From Mycolicibacterium fortuitum subsp. fortuitum (lineage in GTDB: Bacteria; Actinomycetota; Actinomycetes; Mycobacteriales; Mycobacteriaceae), in assembly GCF_022179545.1 (NCBI RefSeq), contig NZ_AP025518.1, positions 3,844,001-3,908,000 on the forward strand: a stretch of 64,000 nt of DNA, written 5' to 3'. The notes under the pieces are model-generated. The model worked only from the letters and a program-made list of their open reading frames with translations. It searched no databases and was not told where the DNA came from. Shown one piece after another: positions 28,508 to 36,236 of this stretch (positions are counted from its first letter, which is position 1; each line of letters starts with the position of its first letter). Position numbers and translations under genes: made by a program.

Positions 28508-29122
28508 TTATATTTGAATGGGTGTCCCGCTAGCATCAACTTGAAAATATGACAGCGATGGCCACAAGAAAGCGGTTAACCGTCCGTCTGCAAGAGATCC
28601 GCAACCGGTATCGATTCGGGCACTATAGCTATCGATTAAAGGTAATGCCCCAACAGATATGTGAGCAGACACTCTGTAGCGTCCGTCGACGCCCGAAAGT
28701 GGTACATGCGAGGCGACCACATCAGCATGCTCAAATCTGTCCGACATCCGACGAACGAACTCAACATGCGTTTCGGGTATACGCGACTCGAATTCAAATA
28801 AAACATCAGGCCCTACAGGGCCCCGCAGATACGACTGGATCGTTCTAGCCCCGCCGATCTTGAGAAAGTGTGCCAAATTTCCAGTATCGAGCGCTTCCAG
28901 AAGAACCTTTTCGTGATTTCCTTTTAGCAGCACCAAGGGCAGCCGCTTTGATTCTTCAAACAGAAACTCTATTACACCAGCTGAATCGCGCCCTTTATTA
29001 ATATAATCACCAAGGAAAACAGTCTGATCAATGCTCGAATCTTCAATGACGGTCATCAAACCACGGAGCGCGTCTGAATTTCCGTGTATATCGCCGACAA
29101 ACGCGATCGAATTCATACTCAT
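28508..29122 (-). CDS. PPP-type metallophosphatase
   Basis: 204-residue calcineurin-like phosphoesterase of the PPP/ApaH group. All metal-site motifs are present: FVGDIHGNSDAL (GDxHG) near residue 10, FLGDYINKGRDS (GDxxxRG variant) near 38, LLKGNHEKVL (GNHE) near 68, and a later His in VVASHVPL, with the common C-terminal IDTGCGSLADGRLTAF. Substrates could be phosphoproteins or nucleotides such as Ap4A. Its ATG overlaps the stop of the nucleotidyltransferase gene (ATGA), so the two are made together and in order. It converges with the TPR gene, with 14 bases between stops. Confidence 0.85.
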   Translation of the reverse strand: MSMNSIAFVGDIHGNSDALRGLMTVIEDSSIDQTVFLGDYINKGRDSAGVIEFLFEESKRLPLVLLKGNHEKVLLEALDTGNLAHFLKIGGARTIQSYLRGPVGPDVLFEFESRIPETHVEFVRRMSDRFEHADVVASHVPLSGVDGRYRVSAHISVGALPLIDSYSARIDTGCGSLADGRLTAFLWPSLSYFQVDASGTPIQI

Positions 29123-29940
29123 AGCAGGATTTTACCCACTTCTGCGTACCCGCCATCTGCCCCAACCAGACCAAGTGCCATAAAACCTATTGCCAAGAGA
29201 TCACCTCCGTGGTCCCATTCATTGACTATGAGTGCTTCAAGAGAGCCATGAGGATTCGGAGGTAATTTACCAAGCAGCCCCTCAAGACGGACTAGACATT
29301 CTCGCAAGTCGGCCACCCGAGGTGGATCTACGTGTCTAGAAGCCAACAACCGCGCTAGGGACGGATCACCAAGGCGCGCTGCAATTTCGCGGACCGAGAA
29401 ACAGGGTTGGTCAGCGGCGATTGCCTGAGCATACAAGCTGCTCCGCAGCAGGTAACGAGCCTCCCGCAACAGACCGGTCAAATACTTTGGCAAATCAGCG
29501 TCTAGAGCACCGAAGACCGTCGACATATTCTTAACACGACGGAAAAGTCGGGCTGTATCGACCTCACCCAACTCATCCACCAGAACGTGCAAGTACCCTG
29601 TCGGATCCCAAACTATCCGCGCATCGCGCCGTAGGTGCGCGCCAAAAAGCGTTCCTACACCTGACTTCAACTGATCTACCGTGTAGTAGCTGACGTTTAC
29701 GAGCCCCGAATAAGTGCTCGGCGACATTCGCTCAGAAAGGGCTAGGAGATCCAAGTCGGAGCCCTCGATCGAATCCCCGCGGGCCCGACTTCCGTAGATC
29801 AATAGCCCTTGCACGCCAGCTTGAAGGACAGGTACGTCGTAAAGAACTTCCTCGGGGATACCCGCTCCACGCAGCGCCTCTAGGACGGCTTCTCGCTGCA
29901 ATCTGCGCCTCCGGGCAATAAGTGTCCAGTGAAATCTCAT
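29119..29940 (-). CDS. MNT-type nucleotidyltransferase with helical C-terminal domain
   Basis: 273 residues from ATG 29940; the frame is open to 30186 and starts at 30066 or above are possible. The pol-beta-superfamily motif is GLLIYGSRARGDSIEGSDLD (GS-x10-D-x-D) near residue 50, so it should transfer NMP to a protein or RNA. The C-terminal half is all-helical and includes LREARYLLRSSLYAQAIAAD, which could be a HEPN-like or substrate domain. It is the first gene of a two-gene operon with the phosphatase. The pairing of a nucleotide-adding and a phosphate-removing enzyme suggests a toxin with its reversal factor, or a two-part defence module; neither is proved. Confidence 0.75.
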   Translation of the reverse strand: MRFHWTLIARRRRLQREAVLEALRGAGIPEEVLYDVPVLQAGVQGLLIYGSRARGDSIEGSDLDLLALSERMSPSTYSGLVNVSYYTVDQLKSGVGTLFGAHLRRDARIVWDPTGYLHVLVDELGEVDTARLFRRVKNMSTVFGALDADLPKYLTGLLREARYLLRSSLYAQAIAADQPCFSVREIAARLGDPSLARLLASRHVDPPRVADLRECLVRLEGLLGKLPPNPHGSLEALIVNEWDHGGDLLAIGFMALGLVGADGGYAEVGKILL

Positions 29941-30383
29941 AGTATCGGAGGGCAGCTCGATGGCTGTTCCGACCTCGAGAGACGGAATACGTAGTGGAAG
30001 ACAGTAGGTCTGGACACGGTGCTGCTGGCACCAAAGTCGTCCGTTTACCAACTTACGTGCGTACATTGGTCGACTGCCCGCGGAGTGCATCACCAACGCC
30101 GACGCTGCATCGACGCAATTGCCTGCTGACATTTGAGGCATCTCAAGGAGAAAAGCAACCGGTCGATCCAACCTCAGCGAACACAATCACGGCAGCATGC
30201 AACGACTCGGTCGCCTACCTTGGTCACCCCCGACGGCGCCCTAGAAGCACGATCTGGAAGACCTTGCAAGACGGCTCGTCGCGCCTCGCGTTCGGGCTGA
30301 CGTGTTGGAACACTACTGGCACAACGGGTGCTCGCAAGATGCCGACTGATTCCACGGTTAGGGTCTGAACTGGGAGTGGTGAC
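29941..30383. other. Upstream region of the nucleotidyltransferase operon
   Basis: About 440 bases up to the internal tRNA-like repeat. The first part may still code for an N-terminal extension of the nucleotidyltransferase (in-frame ATGs at 30066 and 30186). The remainder holds no convincing complete gene. A 35-codon open stretch on the plus strand, 30245-30349, begins right after an in-frame stop and could be a decayed gene end. Confidence 0.4.
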
Positions 30384-30423
30384 GGTGGGCGCGGGCGGTA
30401 TCGAACCGCCGACCGCTGTGTAA
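30384..30423. repeat. Internal degenerate copy of the tRNA-Val 3' half
   Basis: Starts like the tRNA 3' end at 34377 and follows it through the acceptor strand and T arm with a single A-to-G change. It then continues into variable-loop and anticodon-stem sequence (CGCTGTGTAAA) with three bases missing. It is too short and lacks the 5' half, so it is not a functional tRNA. It extends farther into the tRNA than the left copy does, which points to a separate integration event. Confidence 0.75.
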
Positions 30424-30637
30424 AGGGGCCGGAGAAAGTGAACGTGCCGTTCTACGGTGTCAAGGGCGTCCAGGTCAGGAGCCGTTTCCCTGTCTGACTA
30501 ATGACGCCGTATCCACTGCGTTCGGTCGTGTCTTGGGACACTGACGGGCCATGACTCACGGGCGTTTGACACGTCACCACCCCCTTGCTGGAGCTCTACT
30601 TGGCGTCGCCCGAGCGGGCTCACGCCGCACAGAATGA
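30424..30637. other. Intercassette non-coding segment
   Basis: About 210 bases between the internal tRNA-like repeat and the end of the PD-(D/E)XK-like gene. No recognisable gene, recombinase remnant or clear terminator was seen. A 19-codon frame from GTG 30438 has no support. Confidence 0.4.
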
Positions 30638-31813
30638 TCAATGCCAGCCTCGGGGTTCGTGCGGCCAGTTGCGAGGATGACCGAAAACACCCTCGGCGGT
30701 GGTATTCCCACCACGAGTGTCAAGATGTTCGCCATCTAGGGTGACGATCTCGAACGGGGGCAGGCCCGGCAACGGCACTGCCGCCCAAGGACTTAGCCAG
30801 AGCTGTGGGAGGGCTGCAAATGGGCGATCCGGTCTCAAGCCCTGTCCGAATAGCACCGCCGACACGCGTCTCCCTCCGGGGTTGGGATCAGGTCGCCAGT
30901 ACCCGTCAACATTTCGAACCGCCTGGGCTGGCTCACGTTTATCGCCGTCGATGCTTACGTTGACCGTTAGCGCCCCGTAGAGCGAGTTGGCCATGTCAAA
31001 TTCGCCGGCCGTGATCGGCACGGGGAGCAGGGCCACCACCAACGGGATCGGCAGTTGTCCGTAACGAGATCCCTTGTTAGACAAGATGGCGTCGATCTGC
31101 TCCTTATGATTTAGTACGCCGCTCTTCATCGGCCAGCGCCATATCAGTCCAGATCCAGCGCCACGCATTTCCGTCGCAATTGGATATGCCGTGAGGGCCA
31201 CAAGCCAATCGCCGATCGTGAGTTCTGTCGACGGTGTGTCGCTCGGGTCTTCCAGGAATCGTTGGTAGGCGGCATCGGCATCGAGCGATGCTAGCCAATC
31301 ATCAATGCTTCGAACTATTTTCGCGCGCTTGGGTCGGCGCTGTGCCTCGACCGTGATCTCGACACCTACGCGAAATGTGGCGCTCTCGACGCTGTTGATG
31401 CACTCAAGCATCCACAAGACGCCGTCGGAGTCAACCCATTCGGCCGCGTCGAGCATGGCCGCGCATTCGACCACGGCTTCAAACCCATCGCGCTCGACCA
31501 GAAAGTCCGGCTTCTTCGTCGTGCCCGGCATCGTCGGGTGAACAGTCACGCGATAGCCGAGTTGGCGGAACAGGGCGAAGTTGTAGAGCTCCCACCAGGC
31601 ACCAACGTGTTGAGAAGGTTTGTCGTCGCGGAATCGGTTGCGGAATTCGTTGTCGGCGTCGGGGTAGTCGCGATACCACGTTTCGTATAGATCACGAAGA
31701 GCGTCCCAGGACGCGCCTGCAGCACGGTTTAGGAACGCGAAATCGCTCTCGGTCGGCCGCTTAGGCGGTGGCAGTCGTTCCACGTCGTTGTCGAACAAGG
31801 GTGTATTGGCCAC
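30638..31813 (-). CDS. PD-(D/E)XK-fold-like protein of unknown function
   Basis: 391 residues, starting at GTG 31813. The region around residues 70-120 has the pattern of the PD-(D/E)XK nuclease core: AWWELYNFALFRQLGYRV (alpha-A Glu at about 75), then TKKPDFLVERDG (P102-D103) and EAVVECAAML (E116-C-A118). The lysine usual in E-x-K is replaced by Ala, so the site may be inactive or use a migrated lysine (two Lys lie directly before PD). The C-terminal 200 residues match nothing I recognise. It is in the second cassette, in the same orientation as the kinase. Confidence 0.5.
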   Translation of the reverse strand: MANTPLFDNDVERLPPPKRPTESDFAFLNRAAGASWDALRDLYETWYRDYPDADNEFRNRFRDDKPSQHVGAWWELYNFALFRQLGYRVTVHPTMPGTTKKPDFLVERDGFEAVVECAAMLDAAEWVDSDGVLWMLECINSVESATFRVGVEITVEAQRRPKRAKIVRSIDDWLASLDADAAYQRFLEDPSDTPSTELTIGDWLVALTAYPIATEMRGAGSGLIWRWPMKSGVLNHKEQIDAILSNKGSRYGQLPIPLVVALLPVPITAGEFDMANSLYGALTVNVSIDGDKREPAQAVRNVDGYWRPDPNPGGRRVSAVLFGQGLRPDRPFAALPQLWLSPWAAVPLPGLPPFEIVTLDGEHLDTRGGNTTAEGVFGHPRNWPHEPRGWH

Positions 31814-31941
31814 AAAATAACCGTAGCGTCATCACCTGCTCGATTCTGCTCAGCCGGCACCGACACCTCGAACACCCTCATGCACTCCCGGCCGCCTGGG
31901 GAGCTGGCCGCCGCAGTGCACAGCTTCGGCCCCACGGCCGG

Positions 31942-32555
31942 TCATAGATTAGGCGGCTCGCCGTAGAAGATGTGTTCGATCGACTCTTCCGGCTTGAGGA
32001 GCTTCTGGCCCGCAGCCGAGGCTCGCTCTCGAACGGCGCTGTCTACCTTCTGTGCCCATTGGGCGCTTCTGTGCCCATTGGACGACATCGTGGCTGATCA
32101 GTCCTCCACCGACCGCAATCCGGTGCAGGCCGTAACGGACGCTGCCCGGGCGTTCATCTGACCGCAGTTCCTTGACCCTCCCGCGGGATTTTCGGTCGGC
32201 GATCTGCCCCCAATGCTCGCTAATGTCCCTGAGTAGCTTGATGAATTCCTCATTCGGAAGCCCCGGAATGTCCTGATTGTGGGCCCTGAGCCAGTCGACG
32301 CATTTCTGCAGCTGTGCGGCTGCCGTCAGGAACTCACGGCGACCGAGCGACATCCGCCACGATGACGCAACCGTCATCACGGGGGTGGACTCTGCAACCT
32401 GGGCGTGGAGAAGCGTCTTCTCACCCTCGGATGCTCTTTCGTACGCCCTCCGCACCTGGCTGTGGCGATGGGCCTGGACGTTGTCTTTCCGAGACGTTGT
32501 CGTTCCGAATGGAGCGAAGACGCTCCTGAGTCTCCGTTACTGCGAACGCCCACAT
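31942..32555 (-). pseudogene. Broken gene of unknown function, disrupted by two tandem microduplications
   Basis: Three partial frames together encode one helical protein. From ATG 32555 the frame reads ETQERLRSIRNDNV, then a 16-base tandem duplication (32477-32492 repeated at 32493-32508, 15 of 16 identical) shifts it. The middle part (open from GTG 32455) includes LTAAAQLQKCVDWLRAHNQD and LLRDISEHWGQIADRKSRG. A 19-base tandem duplication (32047-32065 and 32066-32084, 18 of 19 identical) shifts it again before DSAVRERASAAGQKLLKPEE. Removing one unit of each gives a continuous 192-residue protein ending at 31942. A shorter middle product of 168 residues could still be made. The function is unknown. 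Confidence 0.75.
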
Positions 32556-32671
32556 GGCCGCGCTCGACCGGTATTGCACAGTGGTCAGCTTCTTGGCGGA
32601 CCTAGGAACCGATCATCATTGAAAGTTCCCCCGCGGGTTGTGACAGTCCGTGACAATAAGTGCGACGAACA

Positions 32672-32699
32672 CTTCAGGCCCCCTCGAAGGGCCTTGAAG
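32672..32699. terminator. Hairpin downstream of the kinase gene
   Basis: Arms CTTCAGGCCC and GGGCCTTGAAG pair with one bulged base around a short loop. It lies in the 283-base gap (32556-32838) between the kinase stop and the broken gene, so it could end the kinase transcript. There is no T-run, so its strength is uncertain. Nothing else recognisable occurs in this gap. Confidence 0.45.
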
Positions 32700-32838
32700 C
32701 CTCCGATGGTGTCCTCACTTTCTACCTCCACCGGAGGAGCCAGCTACGCCTGTACCTCCGCAGCGCTCCGCGGCGTCTACCCGAAGGCGGACGAGCTGCG
32801 AGTAGCGGGCGCGTCGCTGTTCGGGTGAGGGCACTCAA

Positions 32839-34137
32839 CTAGCCGCTCGCGCCGGCATCCGGCTCACCTTGACTGGCCAAGAACTGCTCGGCGAGGGCCA
32901 TTTGCACCGCGTCCGTCAAAGCCTTGTCAACGGACTCGCCACGCCATGCCTGTTCCCCACCCACGTAGAGGACAAAGTCGGTAGGGCCTCGATACTCGAA
33001 GCGGAAAGCTACCCAGTTCTCGATCTGGCGGTTGCCGGGAATTATTACCGCCAGCTTTGTCTCGTGCCATGCTTCTTCGGCGGTCACATTCACGTTGTTG
33101 CCCGTCTGCGCACTCCACAGTCCGCGAGCCTCAGCGAAGGTGCTGGCGAATCTATCGATCGCGGTCACTAGGCCCTGCAGCGCTAGGCGACGCTCGCTCA
33201 AAGCTGTCAGCCGTCTGCTAGCGACGATTTCATCCATTTGAGCGAGGCGGTCTTCCAGGTCTCCGTCGCCGGTCTGATCACTACGCATAGCCCTCTGCAG
33301 TGCCGAGATGAGTTCCGGTGCAGTCGAATACCTCGCTGCCAGTTCGACGGCAAACGCTTTGTCGAGAGTCGACATGACGCGCATGAACTGCCGTTGGTCG
33401 AGGCGCTGGAGGAGGGCGGCCCGCGTCTCCGAGCGTTGATGGGGAGCGAGGTCGGACTCGTCCCGCAAGACGCGCGGTTCCCTACCCGTCATCACGTACA
33501 GGAAGACTCCGGCCAGCTGCGTCACATCGCTGGCTGGAGCTCTCCCTCCGGTCGCATGCTCAGGGAGACGAAGGAAGCGATTGCCGATCTCCTCGCCCAT
33601 TCGGGTGAGGTCGTCGTCGGCGGCATCATTGAAGGAGACGCCGAAGTCGACTAGCACTGGCCTGGCGACATCTCCGGCACGAAGAACAATGTTCGCTGGT
33701 TTGATATCGCGGTGAATCACGCCTTCCTGATGGCATCGATGGACAACGCGAGCAAGTTCGTTCATGCAGTCCATCACGGCGTTGACGTCCGAGGCGGGTC
33801 CGAGGCGCTCGATGAGGTTCTTGAGGTTTTCTCCCTCGATCAGCTCAGTCACCAGGTACAGCGGCACGCGGCGATCTTTGAAGCTGTCGGCATTGTGGTC
33901 TATCAGGGTCGGAAGCCCTAGGCCGTCGAGAGTTTCATAGATACCGACCTCACGATGGAATCGTCCTCGGGCGCGCCCATCACCGAGCCGATCCCGCCGT
34001 AACGTCTTCACGAACCCGCGCAGCTGGTCGTCAGCTTTCGACCGAGCAGTGAAGGACTCGCCCTGACCACCGCCGAGGGGCTTGCCCTCACGAGTCCATC
34101 TGGCTTCCCACGGTTGCGGCTGCCGTTGCTTGGACAC
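32839..34137 (-). CDS. Soluble Ser/Thr protein kinase (Hanks type) with C-terminal extension
   Basis: 432 residues starting at GTG 34137. The kinase landmarks are complete: glycine loop PLGGGQGESFTAR near 20-31, lysine in GFVKTLRRD (K44), alpha-C Glu in HREVGIYETL (E63), catalytic loop VIHRDIKPANIVL (D144) and DFG at 164-166. About 160 residues follow the kinase core, including a helical segment and a small domain with FRFEYRGPTDFVLYVGGEQAW. There is no transmembrane helix or PASTA domain, unlike housekeeping Pkn kinases. Its start codon directly follows the stop of a small 46-codon gene. Soluble kinases of this kind occur in phage-defence loci, so such a role is plausible but inferred. Confidence 0.88.
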   Translation of the reverse strand: MSKQRQPQPWEARWTREGKPLGGGQGESFTARSKADDQLRGFVKTLRRDRLGDGRARGRFHREVGIYETLDGLGLPTLIDHNADSFKDRRVPLYLVTELIEGENLKNLIERLGPASDVNAVMDCMNELARVVHRCHQEGVIHRDIKPANIVLRAGDVARPVLVDFGVSFNDAADDDLTRMGEEIGNRFLRLPEHATGGRAPASDVTQLAGVFLYVMTGREPRVLRDESDLAPHQRSETRAALLQRLDQRQFMRVMSTLDKAFAVELAARYSTAPELISALQRAMRSDQTGDGDLEDRLAQMDEIVASRRLTALSERRLALQGLVTAIDRFASTFAEARGLWSAQTGNNVNVTAEEAWHETKLAVIIPGNRQIENWVAFRFEYRGPTDFVLYVGGEQAWRGESVDKALTDAVQMALAEQFLASQGEPDAGASG

Positions 34138-34278
34138 TCAGAACTCGCCAGCGCTTACGGCATCGTCGTGATCGGAGCGTGCCATGACGTCGAGGGCCTT
34201 TCTCGCGTGCCGGACACTCCGGCGTGTCAGCGTGCGCCGTTTGTTGTCGGGCGCCTTACTCCACGTTAGGCCCGACAT
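34138..34278 (-). CDS. Small basic protein coupled to the kinase
   Basis: 46-codon open frame from ATG 34278 to TGA at 34140-34138. It opens MSGLTWSKAPDNKRRTLTRR, continues with the helix-like HARKALDVMARSDHDD and ends SAGEF. The N-terminal half is strongly basic and the C-terminal half acidic. An AGG site stands about seven bases before the ATG. Its stop and the kinase GTG are directly adjacent (TGAGTG), so the kinase is probably translated by coupling. It would be the first gene of the operon reading out of the tRNA junction. It could be a regulator or substrate of the kinase; no family is recognised. Confidence 0.55.
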   Translation of the reverse strand: MSGLTWSKAPDNKRRTLTRRSVRHARKALDVMARSDHDDAVSAGEF

Positions 34279-34374
34279 TTCGTCGCCTGGGACGCTCTTG
34301 GGACAGTGTCGCCAGCGCGGGCGCCCAGGGCAGTGTGCCGCCCGCGTCGAACATGCCGTTAACCTGCAATGATT

Positions 34375-34409
34375 TTGGTGGGCGCGGACGGTATCGAACC
34401 GCCGACCGC
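34375..34409. repeat. Right copy of the attachment-site repeat, inside tRNA-Val
   Basis: 35 bases identical to 26624-26658, covering the 3' part of the tRNA gene and one base beyond. The intact tRNA stays on the chromosome side, as expected when an element integrates at a tRNA 3' end and restores it. Confidence 0.85.
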
Positions 34410-34450
34410 TGGTGTGTAAAACCAGAGCTCTACCACTGAGCTACGCGCCC
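34376..34450 (-). tRNA. tRNA-Val (anticodon TAC)
   Basis: Read leftward, GGGCGCG at the 5' end pairs with CGCGCCC before the discriminator A, and CCA is encoded. The anticodon stem CTGGT/ACCAG encloses the loop TTTACAC with anticodon TAC. The T arm contains GGTTCGATACC-type sequence. It is a complete tRNA and serves as the integration site: its 3' 35 bases are repeated at 26624-26658. In M. tuberculosis a tRNA-Val gene lies in the same place, next to ahpE. Confidence 0.95.
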
Positions 34451-34503
34451 CGTCGCAGGCACGGTACACGCCACAGGGGCGTGACCGGAAATCCCGCGGA
34501 AGA

Positions 34504-34965
34504 TCAAGCCCGTAAGGCCGCCAAAGCCTCCCGCCACACCGCCTGATCGCGCGCCTGGCCCGGGTCCATCATCTCGGCGAAGCGGATCGTGCCGGCCTTG
34601 TCGACGACGAACGTGCCGCGGTTGGGGTACCCGGCGTCGTCGTTGAACACGCCGTAGGCCTGGGAGACCGCGCCGTGCGGCCAGAAATCCGACAGCACCG
34701 GGAACGTGAATCCACTTTCGATGGACCAGATCTTGTGCGTCGGAGGCGGGCCGACCGAGATGGCCAGGGTCGCGGTGTCATCGTTCTCGTAGACCGGCAG
34801 TTTGTCGCGGATCTCTCCGAGTTCGCCTTCACACACGCCGGTGAACGCCAACGGGAAGAACACCAGCAGCACGTCCTTGGCACCACGGTACGCACTGAGG
34901 GTGATCGGCCTGCCGTTCTGGTCCCGGAGCGTGAAATCGGGCGCCGGGGCCCCAACGGCCGGCAT
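34504..34965 (-). CDS. ahpE: One-cysteine peroxiredoxin AhpE
   Basis: 153-residue thiol peroxidase that reduces organic hydroperoxides and peroxynitrite. Motifs: APDFTLRDQNGRPITL, LLVFFPLAFTGVCEGELGEI with the peroxidatic Cys in T-G-V-C, and SVGPPPTHKIW followed by SDFWPHGAVSQAYGVFND, very close to M. tuberculosis AhpE. There is no resolving cysteine, so reduction probably uses mycothiol/mycoredoxin. Its ATG overlaps the stop of the DUF3052 gene (TGATG), hence start 34965 rather than the longer frame. Confidence 0.96.
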   Translation of the reverse strand: MPAVGAPAPDFTLRDQNGRPITLSAYRGAKDVLLVFFPLAFTGVCEGELGEIRDKLPVYENDDTATLAISVGPPPTHKIWSIESGFTFPVLSDFWPHGAVSQAYGVFNDDAGYPNRGTFVVDKAGTIRFAEMMDPGQARDQAVWREALAALRA

Positions 34966-35399
34966 CACGTCCGCTTGCCCGCGGCCTTCGATTTCGGCTG
35001 CACCAACCGGCTCGCCGTCCAATCCCCCAACTTGGCCGACGAGGTCTGCATCAACCCGGCCGTCGGCGCCGACTCGGCGATCTCGGCGGGCAGCACGTGC
35101 CCGGGTTTACCGGTCTTGGGAGTCACCACCCAGATCACGCCGTCCTCGGCGAGCGGAGTGATGGCGTCCATGAGCCGATCGACGAGATCCCCGTCGTCGT
35201 CCCGCCACCAGAGCAAAACCACGTCGACGACTTCGTCCGAATCTTCGTCGAGCAGCTCTGAGCCGCACGCTTCCTCGATGTCGGCCCGGATGTCGTCGTC
35301 GCTATCCTCGTCCCAACCCAGTTCCTGGACTATCTGATCCTTCTGGATGCCCAGTATGTGGGCGTAGTTCGGGCCTGAGTCCGTCCCCGCCGCGACCAC
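34965..35399 (-). CDS. DUF3052 family protein
   Basis: 144-residue conserved actinobacterial protein (Rv2239c position). An acidic N-terminal part (ELGWDEDSDDDIRADIEEAC, VVDVVLLWWRDDDGDLVDRL) is followed by VIWVVTPKTGKPGHVLPAEI and a basic tail. The fold has been likened to small regulatory domains, but no function is assigned. It starts at GTG 35399 after a strong AAGGAGG site. Translational coupling to ahpE suggests a redox-linked or shared regulatory role. Confidence 0.9.
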   Translation of the reverse strand: MVAAGTDSGPNYAHILGIQKDQIVQELGWDEDSDDDIRADIEEACGSELLDEDSDEVVDVVLLWWRDDDGDLVDRLMDAITPLAEDGVIWVVTPKTGKPGHVLPAEIAESAPTAGLMQTSSAKLGDWTASRLVQPKSKAAGKRT

Positions 35400-35545
35400 C
35401 GTCGGTCCTCCTTAACCTTTTCGAGCCTCTCTCAAGACTTGATCATCACTCGTTCATTCGCGCGCGCGATGCGTGTTGCGAACTATCGTCGCACGGCGAG
35501 GCATCTGCGCGGGTGTCCGGCGGGCGAGTTTGTCATCCCGACCTG

Positions 35546-36118
35546 TCAGTAAGCCTTGTCGCATCTGTTCAGTGCGTTCTCTCGGGCGGTGTTCGAGCGC
35601 TGCGATGCGGCGTTGAACTCGCCCGGACCGGCATTGCCCGATATCGCGGCGACGAGGGCTCGCGCCGAGTCGATCCACTCGGTGAGGGCGGCGTGCAGAT
35701 CCGGGGATAGCGCATCAGACAGCCCTGAACTGACCAGGTCGGCGCTGCGGTTCAGCCCGTCGATGGCAGGGCCCGCCTTGGCTTGGACGTCGCCGCCGCT
35801 GTTGACCGCCTCGACGTAGCCGTTGACCGCGCTGACCGCGTCGACGGTCGAGGTGCTGAGGTCCTCGCAGACGGTGTGCACGGCGCGTGTGGTCAACGAG
35901 GCCTGGCGTTCGGATTCGCGGGCCACCGAGCTCAATGAGGACTCTTCGATGGACGCCTTCACCGAAGCCCGGTACTCCGGGGCAGCGGCGGAATCAACTT
36001 GTGCGGTACCGCCGGTAACAGAGGTGCAGCCCACCACGACCATCGCGATCACCGCAGCGGCACCGAGTGCACCCGCAGCGATCTTCACCTTTGCCCCAAA
36101 CCGCCTATCGACCGGCAC
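35546..36118 (-). CDS. Lipoprotein of unknown function (Rv2240c-like)
   Basis: 190-residue probable lipoprotein. After a basic start the hydrophobic stretch [20 protein letters not shown] ends in a lipobox (VVGC). The mature part is largely helical and Ala/Ser-rich ([40 protein letters not shown]) with two further cysteines that could pair (VCEDL and RCDKAY). It is divergent from aceE. The 145-base interval contains the palindromic sites described separately. Confidence 0.78.
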   Translation of the reverse strand: MPVDRRFGAKVKIAAGALGAAAVIAMVVVGCTSVTGGTAQVDSAAAPEYRASVKASIEESSLSSVARESERQASLTTRAVHTVCEDLSTSTVDAVSAVNGYVEAVNSGGDVQAKAGPAIDGLNRSADLVSSGLSDALSPDLHAALTEWIDSARALVAAISGNAGPGEFNAASQRSNTARENALNRCDKAY

Positions 36119-36236
36119 GATCTGCAGACGTTACCGGTTAACAAACCAACTCATGGGTAACTTACGCACCCCCACCCCCAGCGGCATGGAGGCGGCAAGA
36201 TGGGTGGACGATAGAAGGTGCCACAAGCACTGTCAG

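Larger units (their letters stand above)
26624..34409. mobile_element. Integrase-less genomic island at tRNA-Val, two cassettes
   Basis: The outer limits are the 35-bp direct repeats 26624-26658 and 34375-34409. An internal degenerate copy at 30384-30423 splits it into segments of about 3.7 and 3.9 kb. The interior is visibly AT-richer than the flanks, most clearly at 28.0-29.2 kb, and breaks an otherwise conserved gene order. Six coding genes or remnants plus one small gene are carried. No recombinase, transposase, phage structural or conjugation gene was found in either strand. The island may have lost its integrase or may be mobilised in trans. Confidence 0.75.

Noticed and set aside
30245-30349. 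Plus-strand 35-codon open stretch ending before the internal tRNA copy, possibly an integrase C-terminus
   Set aside because: It starts right after an in-frame stop, has no start codon or ribosome site, and shows no recombinase motif (no R-H-x-x-R or Tyr context).
30384-30423. A second functional tRNA gene
   Set aside because: Only the 3' half is present and the anticodon stem carries a deletion, so it cannot fold as a tRNA.
32277-32828. 183-codon plus-strand open frame in the island
   Set aside because: Most of it is antisense to the broken gene, its composition is not protein-like, and no ribosome site precedes it.
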